Positions 9,571 to 19,651 of a stretch of DNA of 64,000 bases are shown one piece after another. The stretch comes from Pseudomonas aegrilactucae (GTDB lineage: Bacteria; Pseudomonadota; Gammaproteobacteria; Pseudomonadales; Pseudomonadaceae): contig NZ_JAHTBI010000015.1 in assembly GCF_019168305.1 (NCBI RefSeq), positions 1 through 64,000 on the forward strand. The letters run 5' to 3'. Every line of letters begins with the position of its first letter. Position 1 is the stretch's first letter. The notes under the pieces were generated by a model. It was not told where the DNA came from. It did no database searches and saw only the letters and a program-made list of their open reading frames with translations. The translations under genes were made by a program, and so were the position numbers.

Positions 9571-10210
9571 ACGCTCACAGATGGTCGGCGACAACCGCGT
9601 TTCTTTTGCTGATGGCATGGCCCCTGGTGACAGGCAGGACATGATGGACTTGATGGTGTACGCCGAGATGTACGCCAGCAAGGCGGTTGGACAAGACGCG
9701 CAGCCTGAAGCCTGGAACGAGTTTCACCATGCTTGCCTGCTCAGGCACGGTTGCCGCCTTATCAGCTTTCTGTCCTCGGTCACCCGCCCTGCTCATGACC
9801 TGGCAGAGGTACGCGCATTCGAGGTCACGGTGGTGCAGCGCGACGCCGAAGCGTTGTTTCACGACGTGATCAGCCAGTCGCTGCGTGATCTCGATCTGGA
9901 GGCGAAGGCCAAGCGCCACTTCGACTCGTCAGCCATGCCCAGGCGTGAGTCCGATAAGGCAACGCACTGCAAGGTCACGCCTTGCTTTACCGACCGGCGC
10001 AACCAGCCATTGCTGTGTTTCTGCGGGCTGGTGATGCGCTTTGAAGTCGACGTGGAGCACGGCTTGCTGACCGACACCTACCGGCGCTATGTGACCTTGA
10101 CCCCCCATGGTGGCTGCTACCTGTTCGACCGCCAGGCGTATGCAAGCCATCGCGCATTCGTGCTGGAGCAGACCAGGGTGCTGTCGCAAGCGTTTTTCAG
10201 GGACAACTAA
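9557..10210 (+). CDS. Unrecognised protein, third of a paralogous triplet
   Basis: This 217-residue unknown protein overlaps the second gene by 14 bp. Its core, LMVYAEMYASK then QPEAWNEFHHACLLRHG, aligns by eye with QWLAAYREAMLHAGW and AWFQRSVDGLAQLMW of the two preceding proteins. Its C-terminal LLCFCGLVMRFEVDVEHG and YLFDRQAYASHRAFVLEQ match the strand and helix order of theirs. It is more histidine- and cysteine-rich than its partners. It ends 3 bp before the stop codon of the convergent marC-like gene. Confidence 0.82.
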   Translation: MAAYERSQMVGDNRVSFADGMAPGDRQDMMDLMVYAEMYASKAVGQDAQPEAWNEFHHACLLRHGCRLISFLSSVTRPAHDLAEVRAFEVTVVQRDAEALFHDVISQSLRDLDLEAKAKRHFDSSAMPRRESDKATHCKVTPCFTDRRNQPLLCFCGLVMRFEVDVEHGLLTDTYRRYVTLTPHGGCYLFDRQAYASHRAFVLEQTRVLSQAFFRDN

Positions 10211-10213
10211 GGG

Positions 10214-10810
10214 CTACAGCACCAGGTAACCCTTGATCCCGGTAAAGATGATCTGCGCCGCCAGAGCGCAGACGAACAGGCCCATCAGGCGGCTGACGAT
10301 CTGCAGGCCCTGATCGCCCAGAATGCGTTCGATACGGTGCGAACCGTACAGCACCAGGCCGACGGTGAAGCTGGCCAGCGCGATACTGATGATCGCCAGC
10401 AGCTTGTCGTCCCAGTGCGGCTGACTGACGCCCATCACCAGCAGTGCGCCGATGGTGCCGGGGCCGACGGTCAGCGGGATGGTCAGCGGCACGATGGTCA
10501 CGTCCTGCTGCACATTGTCGGTATTGACCGCCGACTTGCCCTGGGCCATGCCCAGCGCCGAAATGAACAGCACGCTGCCGGCGCCGATGCGAAAGGCGTC
10601 GGCGGTGATGCCGAAGATGCCGAAGATCGCCCGCCCGAACAGGTACAGCAGCACGCTGGCGATCAACACCGCCAGGGCCACGCGCCAGGCCAGTTGCTTG
10701 CGCTCCTTGCTGGAGTGGCCACGGGTCAGGCTGATGAAGCACGACAGGACGAAAAAGGGGCTGTAGAGCACGAGCATTTTCAGGTAGACGCTGAACAACT
10801 CATGAAGCAT
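10214..10810 (-). CDS. MarC family integral membrane protein
   Basis: This is a 198-residue inner-membrane protein of the MarC (UPF0056) family. The family is widespread and its function is unsettled; the old link to multiple antibiotic resistance was not upheld. About six hydrophobic segments are visible, including MLVLYSPFFVLSCFISLT at the N terminus and LMGLFVCALAAQIIFTGI at the C terminus. The conserved PLTIPLTVGPGTIGALLVMG loop is present. The start MLHELFSVYL is preferred over an earlier in-frame ATG because it begins the first membrane helix. It follows retS by 40 bp in the same direction and may be read through from it. Confidence 0.88.
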   Translation of the reverse strand: MLHELFSVYLKMLVLYSPFFVLSCFISLTRGHSSKERKQLAWRVALAVLIASVLLYLFGRAIFGIFGITADAFRIGAGSVLFISALGMAQGKSAVNTDNVQQDVTIVPLTIPLTVGPGTIGALLVMGVSQPHWDDKLLAIISIALASFTVGLVLYGSHRIERILGDQGLQIVSRLMGLFVCALAAQIIFTGIKGYLVL

Positions 10811-10850
10811 GGCGTGGGCTCGCGGCAAGTAGGGGCGTTGGGCAAGTGTA

Positions 10851-13628
10851 TCAGTGGGTGATCGGGGTGTTCAGCGGTTGCTCGGCGGGCACGCGGTGCG
10901 CGACCCAGTACTCGATCAGATCGCGCAGTTGCGACAGCTCCACCGGCTTGGCCATGTGGCCGTCCATGCCGGCCTGGCGTGCACGTTCCTTGTGTTCGGC
11001 GAGGATATGCGCCGTCAGGGCCACCACCGGGGTGTGCGGGCACTGGCTCTCGGCCTCCCAGGCGCGCAGCTGCTGGGTGGCCGAGAAGCCGTCCAGCACT
11101 GGCATCTCGCAGTCCATCAGCACCAGGTCGTAGCGCCGCGCCTTCATGGCCTGCAGTGCTTCTTCGCCGTTGCTGGCGGTGTCGGGCTCAAGGTTGAGCT
11201 TGCCGAGCATGCCGCGGATCACCTTGGTCGAAATGCTGTTGTCTTCGGCCACCAGGATGCGGAAGTCGCCGGGCAGGTCCAGTGGCGCCGTGAGGTTGGG
11301 CGCCGGGATGCTCACGGTGTGGCCTTTGCTGCGCTGGGCCAGCTCTTCGGCCAGGGTGGTCTTGAGGGTGTAGCCGGCCACCGGTTTGGCGAGGATGCGC
11401 TTGACCCCGGCGTTGCGCGCGATGACCTTGCTGGGGGCGTTGGTGATGCCGGTGAGCATGACGATCAGGATGTCATGGTTCAGGCTCGGGTCTTCCTTGA
11501 TCTTGGCGGCCAGCTGCATGCCGGTCATGCCGGGCATGTTCTGGTCGAGCAGCACCGCATCGAAGTAGTCGCGCAGGTGCGCCTTGGTGCGCAGCAGGGC
11601 CAGCGCCTCCTTGCCCGAGGGCACCGCGCTGACGTTCATGCCCCAGGCGCTGCATTGCTGCACCAGCACCTTGCGGCAGGTGTCGTTGTCGTCCACCACC
11701 AGTACCCGTGCATCGCGCAATGGGCCGTCCAGGTCGGTGGCGGGTTGTTCGAGGCGCTGCGGGTCCAGCGGCAGGGTCATCCACAGGGTATTGCCCTGGT
11801 TGTGGCTGGTCTTGATGCCGAACTCGCCCTGCATCAGTGCGATCAGTTGCTTGGCGATCACCAGGCCCAGCAGCCCGCCGAGCTTGTTGTTGGAGAGAAA
11901 GTGCTGGCTGTGCAGCTCGGCCTGCAGCAGCGCGTCGCGCTCGCTGGCCGGGATCGGTTCGCCGCTGTCCTGCACTGCCAGGCGCAGGCGCGGGCTGCTG
12001 CCGCGCTGGTCCAGTGCCACCACCAGCAGGATTTCGCCCTGGTCGGTCTTCTTCAGGGCGTTTTCCAGCAGGCTGAGCAGGGCCTGGCGCAGGCGCGTGG
12101 GGTCGCCGCTGATCACTCGTGGCACTTGCGGCTGGGTGAAGCTGATCAGTTCGATGTTCTGCTGCTCGGCCTTGGCGCGGAAGATGCTGAGGCAGTCTTC
12201 GATCAGGGCATTGAGGTCGAATTGCACGTCGTCGAGTTCGATCTGCCCGGATTCGAGCTTGGAAATGTCGAGAATCTCGTTGATCAGGGTCAGCAGCTCG
12301 TTGCCGGCGCTGTGGATGGTCTGCACATAGTCGCGTTGCTTGACCGACAGCGGGGTGCCCAGCAGCAGCTCGGTCATGCCCAGCACGCCGTTCATCGGGG
12401 TGCGGATCTCATGGCTGATGCGCGCCAGGAACTCGGCCTTGGCGTTGATCTCGGCGTTGCTGGCGGCCAGCTCGCGGCTGGCACTGACGTGCGCTTCGTT
12501 GATGCTGCGCAGGCGCTCGCTCAGGGCCAGGTTGAGCAGCGTGCCACTGAAGGCGGTGAGTGCCAGCAGGATGAACAGCAGCCATTCGGTGGGCGTGCGG
12601 GTCAGCCCCAGCAGCGCTGGCAGCACCACCAGGCAGCCGAGGTTGAACACCAGCATGGCCAGGCTGAACAGGCGGGCCGGGGCAAAGCCCCTGAACCAGT
12701 GATAGCCGGCCACCAGCAGCATGCTCAGGCTGCCCAGGGCGACCAGCGCATAGGTCACCAGGTTCAGCGGCAAGGTGTCGACGAACAGCAGCACCAGGCC
12801 ACAGATACCGATCAGCAGGATCTCGCCCTGCAGCAGGCGCGCCAGCCGCGGTTGTGCCAGCGGGGCGAAGAAGCGCAGGGTGAAGGCCAGCCCGCACAGG
12901 CTGGCCAGCAGCGCCACCAGGTAGGCAGCCGGCGTCTGCGCGGCATGCCACAGGTTCCACGGGCCGCTCAGGTTGAGCAGGATCATCGCGCTGAACAGCA
13001 TCAGGCTGTGATAGCCGGCCAGCCACAGGCTGCTGGCCGAGCGCGAGTAGGCAAAGCGGACCAGGTTGTGCACCACCAGCATGCCCAGGCAGCCGAACAG
13101 CAGGCCGAACAGCAGCGGCTGGCGCTGGTCGGCGGCGGCGGTCACGGCGGGCATCAGGCTGACGCCGGGGCGCAGTTGGTGTTCGGAGACCAGGCGCAGG
13201 TACACCTCCTGGGCCTGGCTGCTGCCGGGTACGGCCAACACGTGGTTGTTCAGGCTCAGGTCCAGCACGCCGCGCTCATCCTGGCGCCCGTGATGGGTCT
13301 GCTGGCTCAGTGTGCCGCCTGCGAGCACGTACAGGTCCAGGCGCGACAGGTCCGGTGCGAACAGGCGCAGCACGTGCTCAGGCTGGTTGGGGGGCAGTTG
13401 GTAGTGCAGCCAGAGCGCCTGGTTGGGCTCGGCGGCATCGAGCTGGTCGAGCTCGATGGGACTGAATTGGTTGCGATACCGCTCGGAACGCACATCGCTC
13501 AGTTGCAGGCTGGCCTGATCGTCGAGCAAAACCGCCCAGCCACTGCCAGAGTCGGCGGTTGCCGGCAACAGGCAGAGCAGGGTCAGCAGGCTGACGGTGA
13601 GACCAATGGCAATCCTGAGCCAACGCAC
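10851..13628 (-). CDS. retS: RetS-type hybrid sensor kinase
   Basis: In Pseudomonas RetS inhibits the sensor GacS and so controls the Gac/Rsm switch between motile/virulent and biofilm lifestyles (family knowledge). The 925 residues show a signal peptide, a periplasmic 7TMR-DISMED2 domain (about 30-165), seven membrane helices (about 175-370), a HisKA domain with [10 protein letters not shown] near residue 405, a HATPase domain, and two receivers with aspartates in LLDQNMPG and LMDCEMPV. Two C-terminal receivers, this sensor type and the purD-purH neighbours are the RetS pattern. It lies 93 bp downstream of purD. Confidence 0.93.
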   Translation of the reverse strand: MRWLRIAIGLTVSLLTLLCLLPATADSGSGWAVLLDDQASLQLSDVRSERYRNQFSPIELDQLDAAEPNQALWLHYQLPPNQPEHVLRLFAPDLSRLDLYVLAGGTLSQQTHHGRQDERGVLDLSLNNHVLAVPGSSQAQEVYLRLVSEHQLRPGVSLMPAVTAAADQRQPLLFGLLFGCLGMLVVHNLVRFAYSRSASSLWLAGYHSLMLFSAMILLNLSGPWNLWHAAQTPAAYLVALLASLCGLAFTLRFFAPLAQPRLARLLQGEILLIGICGLVLLFVDTLPLNLVTYALVALGSLSMLLVAGYHWFRGFAPARLFSLAMLVFNLGCLVVLPALLGLTRTPTEWLLFILLALTAFSGTLLNLALSERLRSINEAHVSASRELAASNAEINAKAEFLARISHEIRTPMNGVLGMTELLLGTPLSVKQRDYVQTIHSAGNELLTLINEILDISKLESGQIELDDVQFDLNALIEDCLSIFRAKAEQQNIELISFTQPQVPRVISGDPTRLRQALLSLLENALKKTDQGEILLVVALDQRGSSPRLRLAVQDSGEPIPASERDALLQAELHSQHFLSNNKLGGLLGLVIAKQLIALMQGEFGIKTSHNQGNTLWMTLPLDPQRLEQPATDLDGPLRDARVLVVDDNDTCRKVLVQQCSAWGMNVSAVPSGKEALALLRTKAHLRDYFDAVLLDQNMPGMTGMQLAAKIKEDPSLNHDILIVMLTGITNAPSKVIARNAGVKRILAKPVAGYTLKTTLAEELAQRSKGHTVSIPAPNLTAPLDLPGDFRILVAEDNSISTKVIRGMLGKLNLEPDTASNGEEALQAMKARRYDLVLMDCEMPVLDGFSATQQLRAWEAESQCPHTPVVALTAHILAEHKERARQAGMDGHMAKPVELSQLRDLIEYWVAHRVPAEQPLNTPITH

Positions 13629-13692
13629 GACGATATCCCTTCTTAGCTGAATGCCGGTGTACCACTATGCGCGGCGCGCCAAGCCGAAGGCA

Positions 13693-13709
13693 AGGCCCCG
13701 TGGGGGCCT
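13693..13709 (-). terminator. GC-rich hairpin after purD
   Basis: AGGCCCC-GTG-GGGGCCT forms a perfect 7-bp stem just beyond the purD stop codon and before retS. No T-tract follows on the minus strand, so it may attenuate rather than end transcription. Confidence 0.35.
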
Positions 13710-13721
13710 CGCCGTGGCTGA

Positions 13722-15017
13722 TTACTCGTGGTGCTCGCCACGTTCGCGGGCGATGGCGCGATAACCGATGTCGGTACGGTAGAAGCTGGCGTCCCACGCG
13801 ATCTCGGCGGCCAGGCGATAGGCCTGCTGTTGCGCAGCCTCGACGGTTTCACCCAGCGCGGTGGCGCACAGTACGCGGCCGCCGCTGGTCACCACCTGGC
13901 CATCCTTGAGCGCGGTGCCGGCATGGAAGACCTTGCCGGTCAGCTTGGCTGCTGCGTCCAGGCCGTTGATCGGGGCGCCCTTGGCGTAGTCGCCCGGGTA
14001 GCCACCGGCCGCGAGCACGACGCCCAGGCTCGGTTGCGGGTTCCACTGGGCTTCGACCTTGTTCAGGGCCTTGGCGAACGCTGCTTCGATCAGCAGCACC
14101 AGGCTCGACTCAAGACGCAGCATCACCGGTTGGGTTTCCGGGTCGCCGAAGCGGCAGTTGAACTCGATGACCTTGGGGTTGCCGGCCTTGTCGATCATCA
14201 GCCCTGCGTACAGGAAGCCGGTGTAGACGTTGCCTTCGGCGGCCATGCCGCGCACGGTCGGCCAGATCACCAGGTCCATCACGCGCTGGTGCACTTCGGC
14301 GGTCACCACCGGGGCTGGGGAGTAGGCACCCATGCCGCCGGTGTTCGGGCCGCTGTCGGCGTTGCCGACGCGCTTGTGGTCCTGGCTGGTGGCCATGGGC
14401 AGCACGTTTTCGCCGTCGACCATGACGATGAAGCTGGCTTCCTCGCCGTCGAGGAACTCCTCGATCACCACGCGCGAACCGGCTTCGCCGAACGCATTGC
14501 CGGCGAGCATGTCGCGCACGGCGTCTTCGGCTTCGGCCAGGGTCATGGCCACGATCACGCCTTTGCCGGCGGCCAGGCCGTCGGCCTTGATCACGATCGG
14601 TGCGCCTTTTTCGCGCAGGTAGGCCAGGGCCGGCTCGACTTCGGTGAAGTTCTGGTAGTCGGCGGTCGGGATCTTGTGGCGGGCCAGGAAGTCCTTGGTG
14701 AAGGCCTTCGAGCCTTCCAGCTGGGCGGCGCCGGCGGTGGGGCCGAAGCAGTCCAGGCCGCGGCTGCGGAACAGGTCGACGACGCCGGCCACCAGCGGGC
14801 CCTCGGGGCCGACGATGGTCAGGGCGACGTTCTTTTCAGCGAAGTCGGCCAGTTGTTCCAGGGCGCTGACGTCGATGTCGACGTTCTCGCACTTGGCTTC
14901 GGTGGCGGTGCCGGCGTTGCCGGGGGCGACGAAGACTTTCTCGACGCGTGGGTCCTGAGCGACTTTCCAGGCCAGGGCGTGTTCACGGCCGCCGCTACCG
15001 ATGATCAAAACGTTCAT
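13722..15017 (-). CDS. purD: Phosphoribosylamine-glycine ligase PurD
   Basis: PurD (GAR synthetase) joins glycine to phosphoribosylamine with ATP in purine synthesis. The 431-residue length is typical. The N-terminal MNVLIIGSGGREHALAWK, the ATP-grasp segment IVIKADGLAAGKGVIVA near residue 140, and EFNCRFGDPETQ near residue 285 are family signatures. It lies downstream of purH with a 106-bp spacer that contains a small hairpin, so the two pur genes are probably co-transcribed. Confidence 0.97.
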   Translation of the reverse strand: MNVLIIGSGGREHALAWKVAQDPRVEKVFVAPGNAGTATEAKCENVDIDVSALEQLADFAEKNVALTIVGPEGPLVAGVVDLFRSRGLDCFGPTAGAAQLEGSKAFTKDFLARHKIPTADYQNFTEVEPALAYLREKGAPIVIKADGLAAGKGVIVAMTLAEAEDAVRDMLAGNAFGEAGSRVVIEEFLDGEEASFIVMVDGENVLPMATSQDHKRVGNADSGPNTGGMGAYSPAPVVTAEVHQRVMDLVIWPTVRGMAAEGNVYTGFLYAGLMIDKAGNPKVIEFNCRFGDPETQPVMLRLESSLVLLIEAAFAKALNKVEAQWNPQPSLGVVLAAGGYPGDYAKGAPINGLDAAAKLTGKVFHAGTALKDGQVVTSGGRVLCATALGETVEAAQQQAYRLAAEIAWDASFYRTDIGYRAIARERGEHHE

Positions 15018-15048
15018 GTCAAAACCTCGATGACGCTAATTCTTCAAT

Positions 15049-15067
15049 CAGGAGGCAAAGCCTCCTG
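15049..15067. other. Perfect hairpin between purH and purD
   Basis: CAGGAGGC-AAA-GCCTCCTG is a perfect 8-bp inverted repeat with a 3-nt loop, about 30 bp upstream of the purD start. There is no T-tract. It could be a partial terminator between purH and purD or a structure in the purD leader. Confidence 0.4.
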
Positions 15068-15123
15068 CGCTTGTGCTGTCTACGCACTGCAGCAGACGCC
15101 TGCTTCAGTGCGGCCGTTGTCGG

Positions 15124-16731
15124 TCAATGACGGAAGTGGCGCATGCCGGTGAAGACCATGGCGATGCCGGCTTCGTCGGCCGCGGCGATGACTTCGGCAT
15201 CACGCATCGAACCACCCGGCTGGATCACCGCAGTGATACCCACTTTAGCCGCATTGTCGATGCCGTCACGGAACGGGAAGAACGCGTCCGATGCCATGAC
15301 CGCACCCTGTACCTGCAAACCGGCGTGTTCGGCCTTGATGGCAGCAATGCGTGCCGAGTTCACACGGCTCATCTGGCCAGCGCCGACACCGATGGTCTGG
15401 CGGTTCTTGGCGTAGACGATGGCGTTGGACTTGACGTACTTGGCGACTTTCCAGGCGAAGATCAGGTCGTGGATTTCCTGCTCGGTCGGTGCACGCTGGG
15501 TGACCACTTTCAGGTCATCGGCGCCGATCATGCCGATGTCGCGGCTCTGCACCAGCAGGCCACCGGTGACGCGCTTGTAGTCCCAGGCAGCGGCACGCTC
15601 GGCCGACCACTGGCCGCACGCCAGCAGGCGCACGTTGGCCTTGGCCGCGACCACCGCACGGGCCTCTTCGCTCACGCTCGGGGCAATGATCACTTCGACG
15701 AACTGGCGCTCGACGATGGCCTTGGCGGTTTCGGCATCCAGTTCGCGGTTGAACGCGATGATGCCGCCAAACGCCGATTCGGTGTCGGTGGCGTAGGCCA
15801 GCTCATAGGCCTGGCGAATGCCGCCTTCGGCGTCCGGGCTGACCGCCACGCCGCACGGGTTGGCGTGCTTGACGATGACGCAGGCCGGCTTGACGAAGCT
15901 CTTGACGCATTCGAGCGCGGCGTCGGTGTCGGCCACGTTGTTGTACGACAGTTCCTTGCCCTGCAGTTGGGTGGCGGTGGCGATACCGGCTTCGGCCGGC
16001 TTGGCCTCGACATAGAACGCCGCGCTCTGGTGCGGGTTCTCGCCGTAGCGCATTTCCTGGGCCTTGACGAACTGGCTGTTGAAGGTGCGCGGGAACTGGC
16101 TGCGGTCTTCGGTCGACAGGGTGTCGGCGGCCTGGTTCACGGTGCCCATGTAGTTGGCGATCATGCCGTCGTAGGCGGCGGTGTGCTCGAACGCCTTGAG
16201 CATCAGGTCGAAGCGCTGGGCGTAGGTCAGGCCGCCGGCCTTCAGGCCTTGCAGCACGTCGGCGTAGTCGCTGGCGTTGACCACGATGGCCACGTCCTTA
16301 TGGTTCTTGGCCGCCGAGCGAACCATGGTCGGGCCGCCGATGTCGATGTTCTCGATGGCGGTCGGCAGGTCGCAGCCCGGCGTGGAGATGGTGGCTTCGA
16401 ACGGGTACAGGTTGACGGCGACCAGGTCGATCGGCTTGATGCCGTGCTCGGCCATGATGGCGTCGTCGGTGCCGCGACGGCCCAGGATGCCCCCGTGGAT
16501 CTTGGGATGCAGGGTCTTGACCCGACCGTCCATCATTTCGGCAAAGCCGGTGTAGTCGGCAACTTCCACCGCGGCGACGCCATTGTCCTGGAGCAACTTG
16601 AAGGTGCCACCGGTGGACAGGATCTCGACGCCGAGCTGTTCCAGCTCACGGGCGAATTCGAGGATTCCGGTCTTGTCGGAAACGCTGATCAAGGCGCGGC
16701 GGATCGGCAGGCGGGTAGTCTGGTCGGTCAT
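15124..16731 (-). CDS. purH: Bifunctional AICAR transformylase/IMP cyclohydrolase PurH
   Basis: PurH catalyses the last two steps of IMP synthesis. The 535 residues contain an N-terminal MGS-like cyclohydrolase domain ([17 protein letters not shown] at the start, [14 protein letters not shown] near residue 40) and a C-terminal transformylase domain with the KHANPCG motif near residue 270. The start [12 protein letters not shown] is taken; an in-frame ATG four codons upstream is less likely. An intrinsic terminator separates it from the upstream fis gene. Confidence 0.97.
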   Translation of the reverse strand: MTDQTTRLPIRRALISVSDKTGILEFARELEQLGVEILSTGGTFKLLQDNGVAAVEVADYTGFAEMMDGRVKTLHPKIHGGILGRRGTDDAIMAEHGIKPIDLVAVNLYPFEATISTPGCDLPTAIENIDIGGPTMVRSAAKNHKDVAIVVNASDYADVLQGLKAGGLTYAQRFDLMLKAFEHTAAYDGMIANYMGTVNQAADTLSTEDRSQFPRTFNSQFVKAQEMRYGENPHQSAAFYVEAKPAEAGIATATQLQGKELSYNNVADTDAALECVKSFVKPACVIVKHANPCGVAVSPDAEGGIRQAYELAYATDTESAFGGIIAFNRELDAETAKAIVERQFVEVIIAPSVSEEARAVVAAKANVRLLACGQWSAERAAAWDYKRVTGGLLVQSRDIGMIGADDLKVVTQRAPTEQEIHDLIFAWKVAKYVKSNAIVYAKNRQTIGVGAGQMSRVNSARIAAIKAEHAGLQVQGAVMASDAFFPFRDGIDNAAKVGITAVIQPGGSMRDAEVIAAADEAGIAMVFTGMRHFRH

Positions 16732-16760
16732 TTCAGATTCCATAACGCGGTGGAGTCAGC

Positions 16761-16797
16761 AAAAAAGGCGACCTCATCGAATGGGAGCCGCCTTTTC
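16761..16797 (-). terminator. Intrinsic terminator after fis
   Basis: On the minus strand AGAAAAGGCGGCTC pairs with GAGGTCGCCTTTTTT across a short loop, and the stem runs into six T residues. It lies between the fis stop codon and the purH start, so it ends the dusB-fis unit. Confidence 0.75.
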
Positions 16798-16814
16798 TGG
16801 TGTGGATTCGGGTG

Positions 16815-17135
16815 TTACAGCAGATCGTACTGCTTGAGTTTCTTGCGCAAGGTGCCGCGGTTCAGGCCCAGCAGCTCACTGGCCTTGGTCTGGTTGCCCT
16901 TGACGTAGTTCATCACGCTTTCGAGCAAGGGCGCCTCGACTTCAGAGAGCACCAGGTTGTACACGTCCGTGACAGCAGCACCTTCGAGGTGCGCGAAATA
17001 GTTGTGCAGCGCCTTCTCCACACTCCCGCGAAGGGTCTGGCCCTCTTCGCTCGGGGTGTTCAGGTGCTGTTTCAGGTTGACGTTGTCGCTCACGGGCGTT
17101 GTTCCACTCACTAAAGTCTCGGTCATCATCGTCAT
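16815..17135 (-). CDS. fis: DNA-binding protein Fis
   Basis: Fis is a small nucleoid-associated, DNA-bending dimer and global regulator. The 106-residue product has the Fis core [14 protein letters not shown] and the C-terminal helix-turn-helix [20 protein letters not shown]. The start overlaps the dusB stop by 4 bp, matching the conserved dusB-fis operon of gamma-proteobacteria. A second in-frame ATG lies two codons inside. Its own terminator follows. Confidence 0.96.
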   Translation of the reverse strand: MTMMTETLVSGTTPVSDNVNLKQHLNTPSEEGQTLRGSVEKALHNYFAHLEGAAVTDVYNLVLSEVEAPLLESVMNYVKGNQTKASELLGLNRGTLRKKLKQYDLL

Positions 17136-18145
17136 GCGGCCACCCCTTGTCCGTCCTCTGTCTCAAGGCTCTGTTCACGCTCGCGGAAAAACGCGCGAAC
17201 GTCGGCGCACTGCGCGTGTGTCTCATCCAAACCATTGAAACGGGCGCGAAACTCCTTGGCGCCCGGTAACGTTGCCAGGTACCAGCCCACGTGCTTGCGG
17301 GCGATACGCACACCCATCACATCGCCATAGAAGGCGTGCAGCGCGGCCAGATGTTCCAGCAGAATTCGTTCCACTTCAGCCAATTGCGGTGCCGGCAGCA
17401 GTTCACCGGTACGCAGGTAATGCTCGACCTCGCGAAAGATCCACGGCCGCCCCTGGGCAGCCCGGCCAATCAGCAAACCGTCGGCGCCGGTGGCGTCGAG
17501 CACCTGTCGGGCCTTGTGTGGCGACGTGATGTCACCGTTGGCGAATACCGGTATCGACACCGCCTGCTTGATCGCGGCGATGGTGTCGTACTCGGCATCG
17601 CCCGTGTACAGGTCGGCACGTGTGCGGCCATGCACGGCCAGTGCCTGAATGCCTGCCTGCTCGGCGATCTTCGCCACGCTCAGGCCATTCTTGTTGTCCC
17701 GGTCCCAGCCGGTACGGATCTTGAGGGTGACTGGCACGTCCACTGCGGCGACCACCGCCTGGAGGATCTCGTTGACCAGTGCCTCATCCTTCAATAAAGC
17801 AGAGCCTGCGGCTTTGTTGCAGACTTTTTTTGCCGGGCAGCCCATGTTGATATCGATGATCTGCGCGCCCGCCTCGACGTTGGCCCGTGCGGCTGCAGCG
17901 AGCATCTGCGCGTCACCGCCGGCGATCTGGACCGAGCGGGGCTCGGGATCACCGTCGTGAATCATGCGCAGACGCGACTTGCGGCTGTTCCACAGGCTCA
18001 TGTCGCTGCTGACCATCTCCGACACCACCAGGCCTGCACCCATTCGTCGGCACAGCTGACGAAAAGGCTGGTCCGTGACCCCGGCCATCGGGGCAAGGAT
18101 CAGGGCGTTCTGCAGTGTGTATGGGCCGATGCGTACCGCCGACAT
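17132..18145 (-). CDS. dusB: tRNA-dihydrouridine synthase DusB
   Basis: DusB is an FMN enzyme that reduces specific uridines in the tRNA D-loop. The 337 residues open with [20 protein letters not shown], carry the catalytic cysteine in [16 protein letters not shown] near residue 105, and show [11 protein letters not shown] near residue 225. Immediate coupling to fis is the usual arrangement. The 5' spacer (18146-18318) probably holds the promoter, although no strong box was identified. Confidence 0.96.
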   Translation of the reverse strand: MSAVRIGPYTLQNALILAPMAGVTDQPFRQLCRRMGAGLVVSEMVSSDMSLWNSRKSRLRMIHDGDPEPRSVQIAGGDAQMLAAAARANVEAGAQIIDINMGCPAKKVCNKAAGSALLKDEALVNEILQAVVAAVDVPVTLKIRTGWDRDNKNGLSVAKIAEQAGIQALAVHGRTRADLYTGDAEYDTIAAIKQAVSIPVFANGDITSPHKARQVLDATGADGLLIGRAAQGRPWIFREVEHYLRTGELLPAPQLAEVERILLEHLAALHAFYGDVMGVRIARKHVGWYLATLPGAKEFRARFNGLDETHAQCADVRAFFREREQSLETEDGQGVAA

Positions 18146-18286
18146 AGGAGTTCCCTGTTGTGGGGGCCGATCTTAGAGTTCGAAAAAGGGTGGGCATGAT
18201 ACCCGCTCTCGGTGACCGGATAAAGGTCGATTTGGATAAAATCTGAACAACTGTGGCTTTATGCCAAGCAGTTCTGGGCGCTCGGC

Positions 18287-18308
18287 TGGCGCCGGAAATC
18301 GGGCGCCA
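18287..18308 (-). terminator. Hairpin after the DUF3426 gene
   Basis: TGGCGCC and GGCGCCA form a perfect 7-bp stem around an 8-nt loop just beyond the stop codon of the DUF3426 gene. No T-tract follows, so a terminator role is uncertain. Confidence 0.35.
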
Positions 18309-18318
18309 GGCCGCGGCT

Positions 18319-19611
18319 TTACTCCGGCGAGCGGAAGCTGAGGCTGTAATTGACCGCCTTGGTGCCCGGGTCGAGGATGTCCAGGGCGATGTGGATCGGC
18401 GTCTGGCTGGGCATCTCGGCCTTGCCCGCCAGCTCACCGCTGAGGTATTCGCCGGGCTTGAAGCGACGGCTGGCGATGAGCTGGCCGTTGAGGTCGGCAA
18501 AGCGCAGCTCCAGCAGCGGGAAGGGCTGCGAGAAGGGCGCGCGGTTGTAGATGATCGCGTCGACGATCAGCGCGCCGGCGAACTCCGGGTGGCTGCGCAC
18601 CACCAGGTTGCTGCTCTTGATGCGGGCGATGTCGACCTTGGACGGCACCTCGCAGCCCAGGCTCGGGCACAGTTGCTGGAACCACGGCCGGTACTGGTCC
18701 TGGCGCGCCAGTTCGTCGAAGTGGTAGGCAATGTACTGGCCGGCCAGGGCCGCGGCGGCCAGCAGGATCAGCAGCGACCACAGCAGGCGTCGGCCCCAGT
18801 GGCTGCGCGGTTTCTGCCAGTCGAGCTGCAACGGGTCGTCGACGATGTCGACCAGCGTTTGCTTGCGCCCGCCGCGCCCGCCCGGCAGCGTGCCCAGGCC
18901 AGGCTCCTGGCGGCTGTGTGGGTCGTGCTCGGGCTCATCCTCAAGCGTGTCGTCGGGCTCGCGGGCCGACAGGCGCTCGGTCGGGGGCTCGGGGTCGTGC
19001 CGGGGCTGCTCGCGCAGCGGGGGCTCGTCGTCCAGGGGGGCGAGGTCGAGCGAGAACGACGGCTCGGTGCGTTCGCCGGGCGCGGGCGCGACATCGAGCA
19101 CCGTTTCGCTCACCAGCGGTGGCTGCGCGAATGGCTCGGGCGCAGGCTCGCGCTCGGCGGCCGGGCTGCTGAACAGGCTGTCGGGGAACTGCGTGTCGTC
19201 GGGCCCGTCGCGCTGGGCGCTGAGGCTGTCTTCGCGACGCGGGGCCAGCTCGAAGTCCTGCGCCTCGCTGCGCTTGAACTCGGTGATCGGCTGGATCTCG
19301 CGTTGTTCCAGGCGTGCCAGCTCCTGGTCGAGGTCCAGTTGATCGAGGTCGAGCTCGGTGGCGCTCCACTCATGCTGGCTGAGCGGCACCGGCGCCTGGG
19401 GTACAGGTGCCTGGGCGGCGCTCGGCGACAGCGGCGTGTCGGGCGTGCTCGCCTGTTGCGCGGCGCTCTGCTCCAGCAGTTGCTTGGCGGCGTTGAAAAC
19501 CTGCAGGCAATTGCCACAACGGACCACTCCGCGGGCCACGCTCAATTGAGTGTGGCTGACGCGAAAGCTGGTCTGGCAATGCGGGCACTGGGTGACGAAA
19601 CTGTCGGTCAT
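18319..19611 (-). CDS. Zinc-ribbon, DUF3426 membrane protein
   Basis: The function of this 430-residue protein is not established. The N terminus is an MJ0042-type zinc ribbon with two CxxC pairs (CPHC near residue 8, CGNC near residue 32). A long acidic, Pro/Glu-rich low-complexity stretch follows (about 50-260). One membrane helix (LLWSLLILLAAAALAGQYIA, near 280) leads into the C-terminal DUF3426 domain, probably periplasmic. A protein of this type lies next to prmA and dusB in P. aeruginosa, and the same neighbours are seen here. Confidence 0.88.
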   Translation of the reverse strand: MTDSFVTQCPHCQTSFRVSHTQLSVARGVVRCGNCLQVFNAAKQLLEQSAAQQASTPDTPLSPSAAQAPVPQAPVPLSQHEWSATELDLDQLDLDQELARLEQREIQPITEFKRSEAQDFELAPRREDSLSAQRDGPDDTQFPDSLFSSPAAEREPAPEPFAQPPLVSETVLDVAPAPGERTEPSFSLDLAPLDDEPPLREQPRHDPEPPTERLSAREPDDTLEDEPEHDPHSRQEPGLGTLPGGRGGRKQTLVDIVDDPLQLDWQKPRSHWGRRLLWSLLILLAAAALAGQYIAYHFDELARQDQYRPWFQQLCPSLGCEVPSKVDIARIKSSNLVVRSHPEFAGALIVDAIIYNRAPFSQPFPLLELRFADLNGQLIASRRFKPGEYLSGELAGKAEMPSQTPIHIALDILDPGTKAVNYSLSFRSPE

Positions 19612-19651
19612 GCGGCGGTCCGGGTTGTGCAGACGTGTAGTCTAGGCGCAG

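Noticed and set aside
10854..13646. A 930-codon open frame antisense to retS
   Set aside because: Same reason: low-complexity Gln/His/Gly product opposite a clear multi-domain kinase.
13728..16908. Long plus-strand open frames opposite purD and purH
   Set aside because: They are shadows of codon bias on the real genes; no recognisable motifs and no translation signals.
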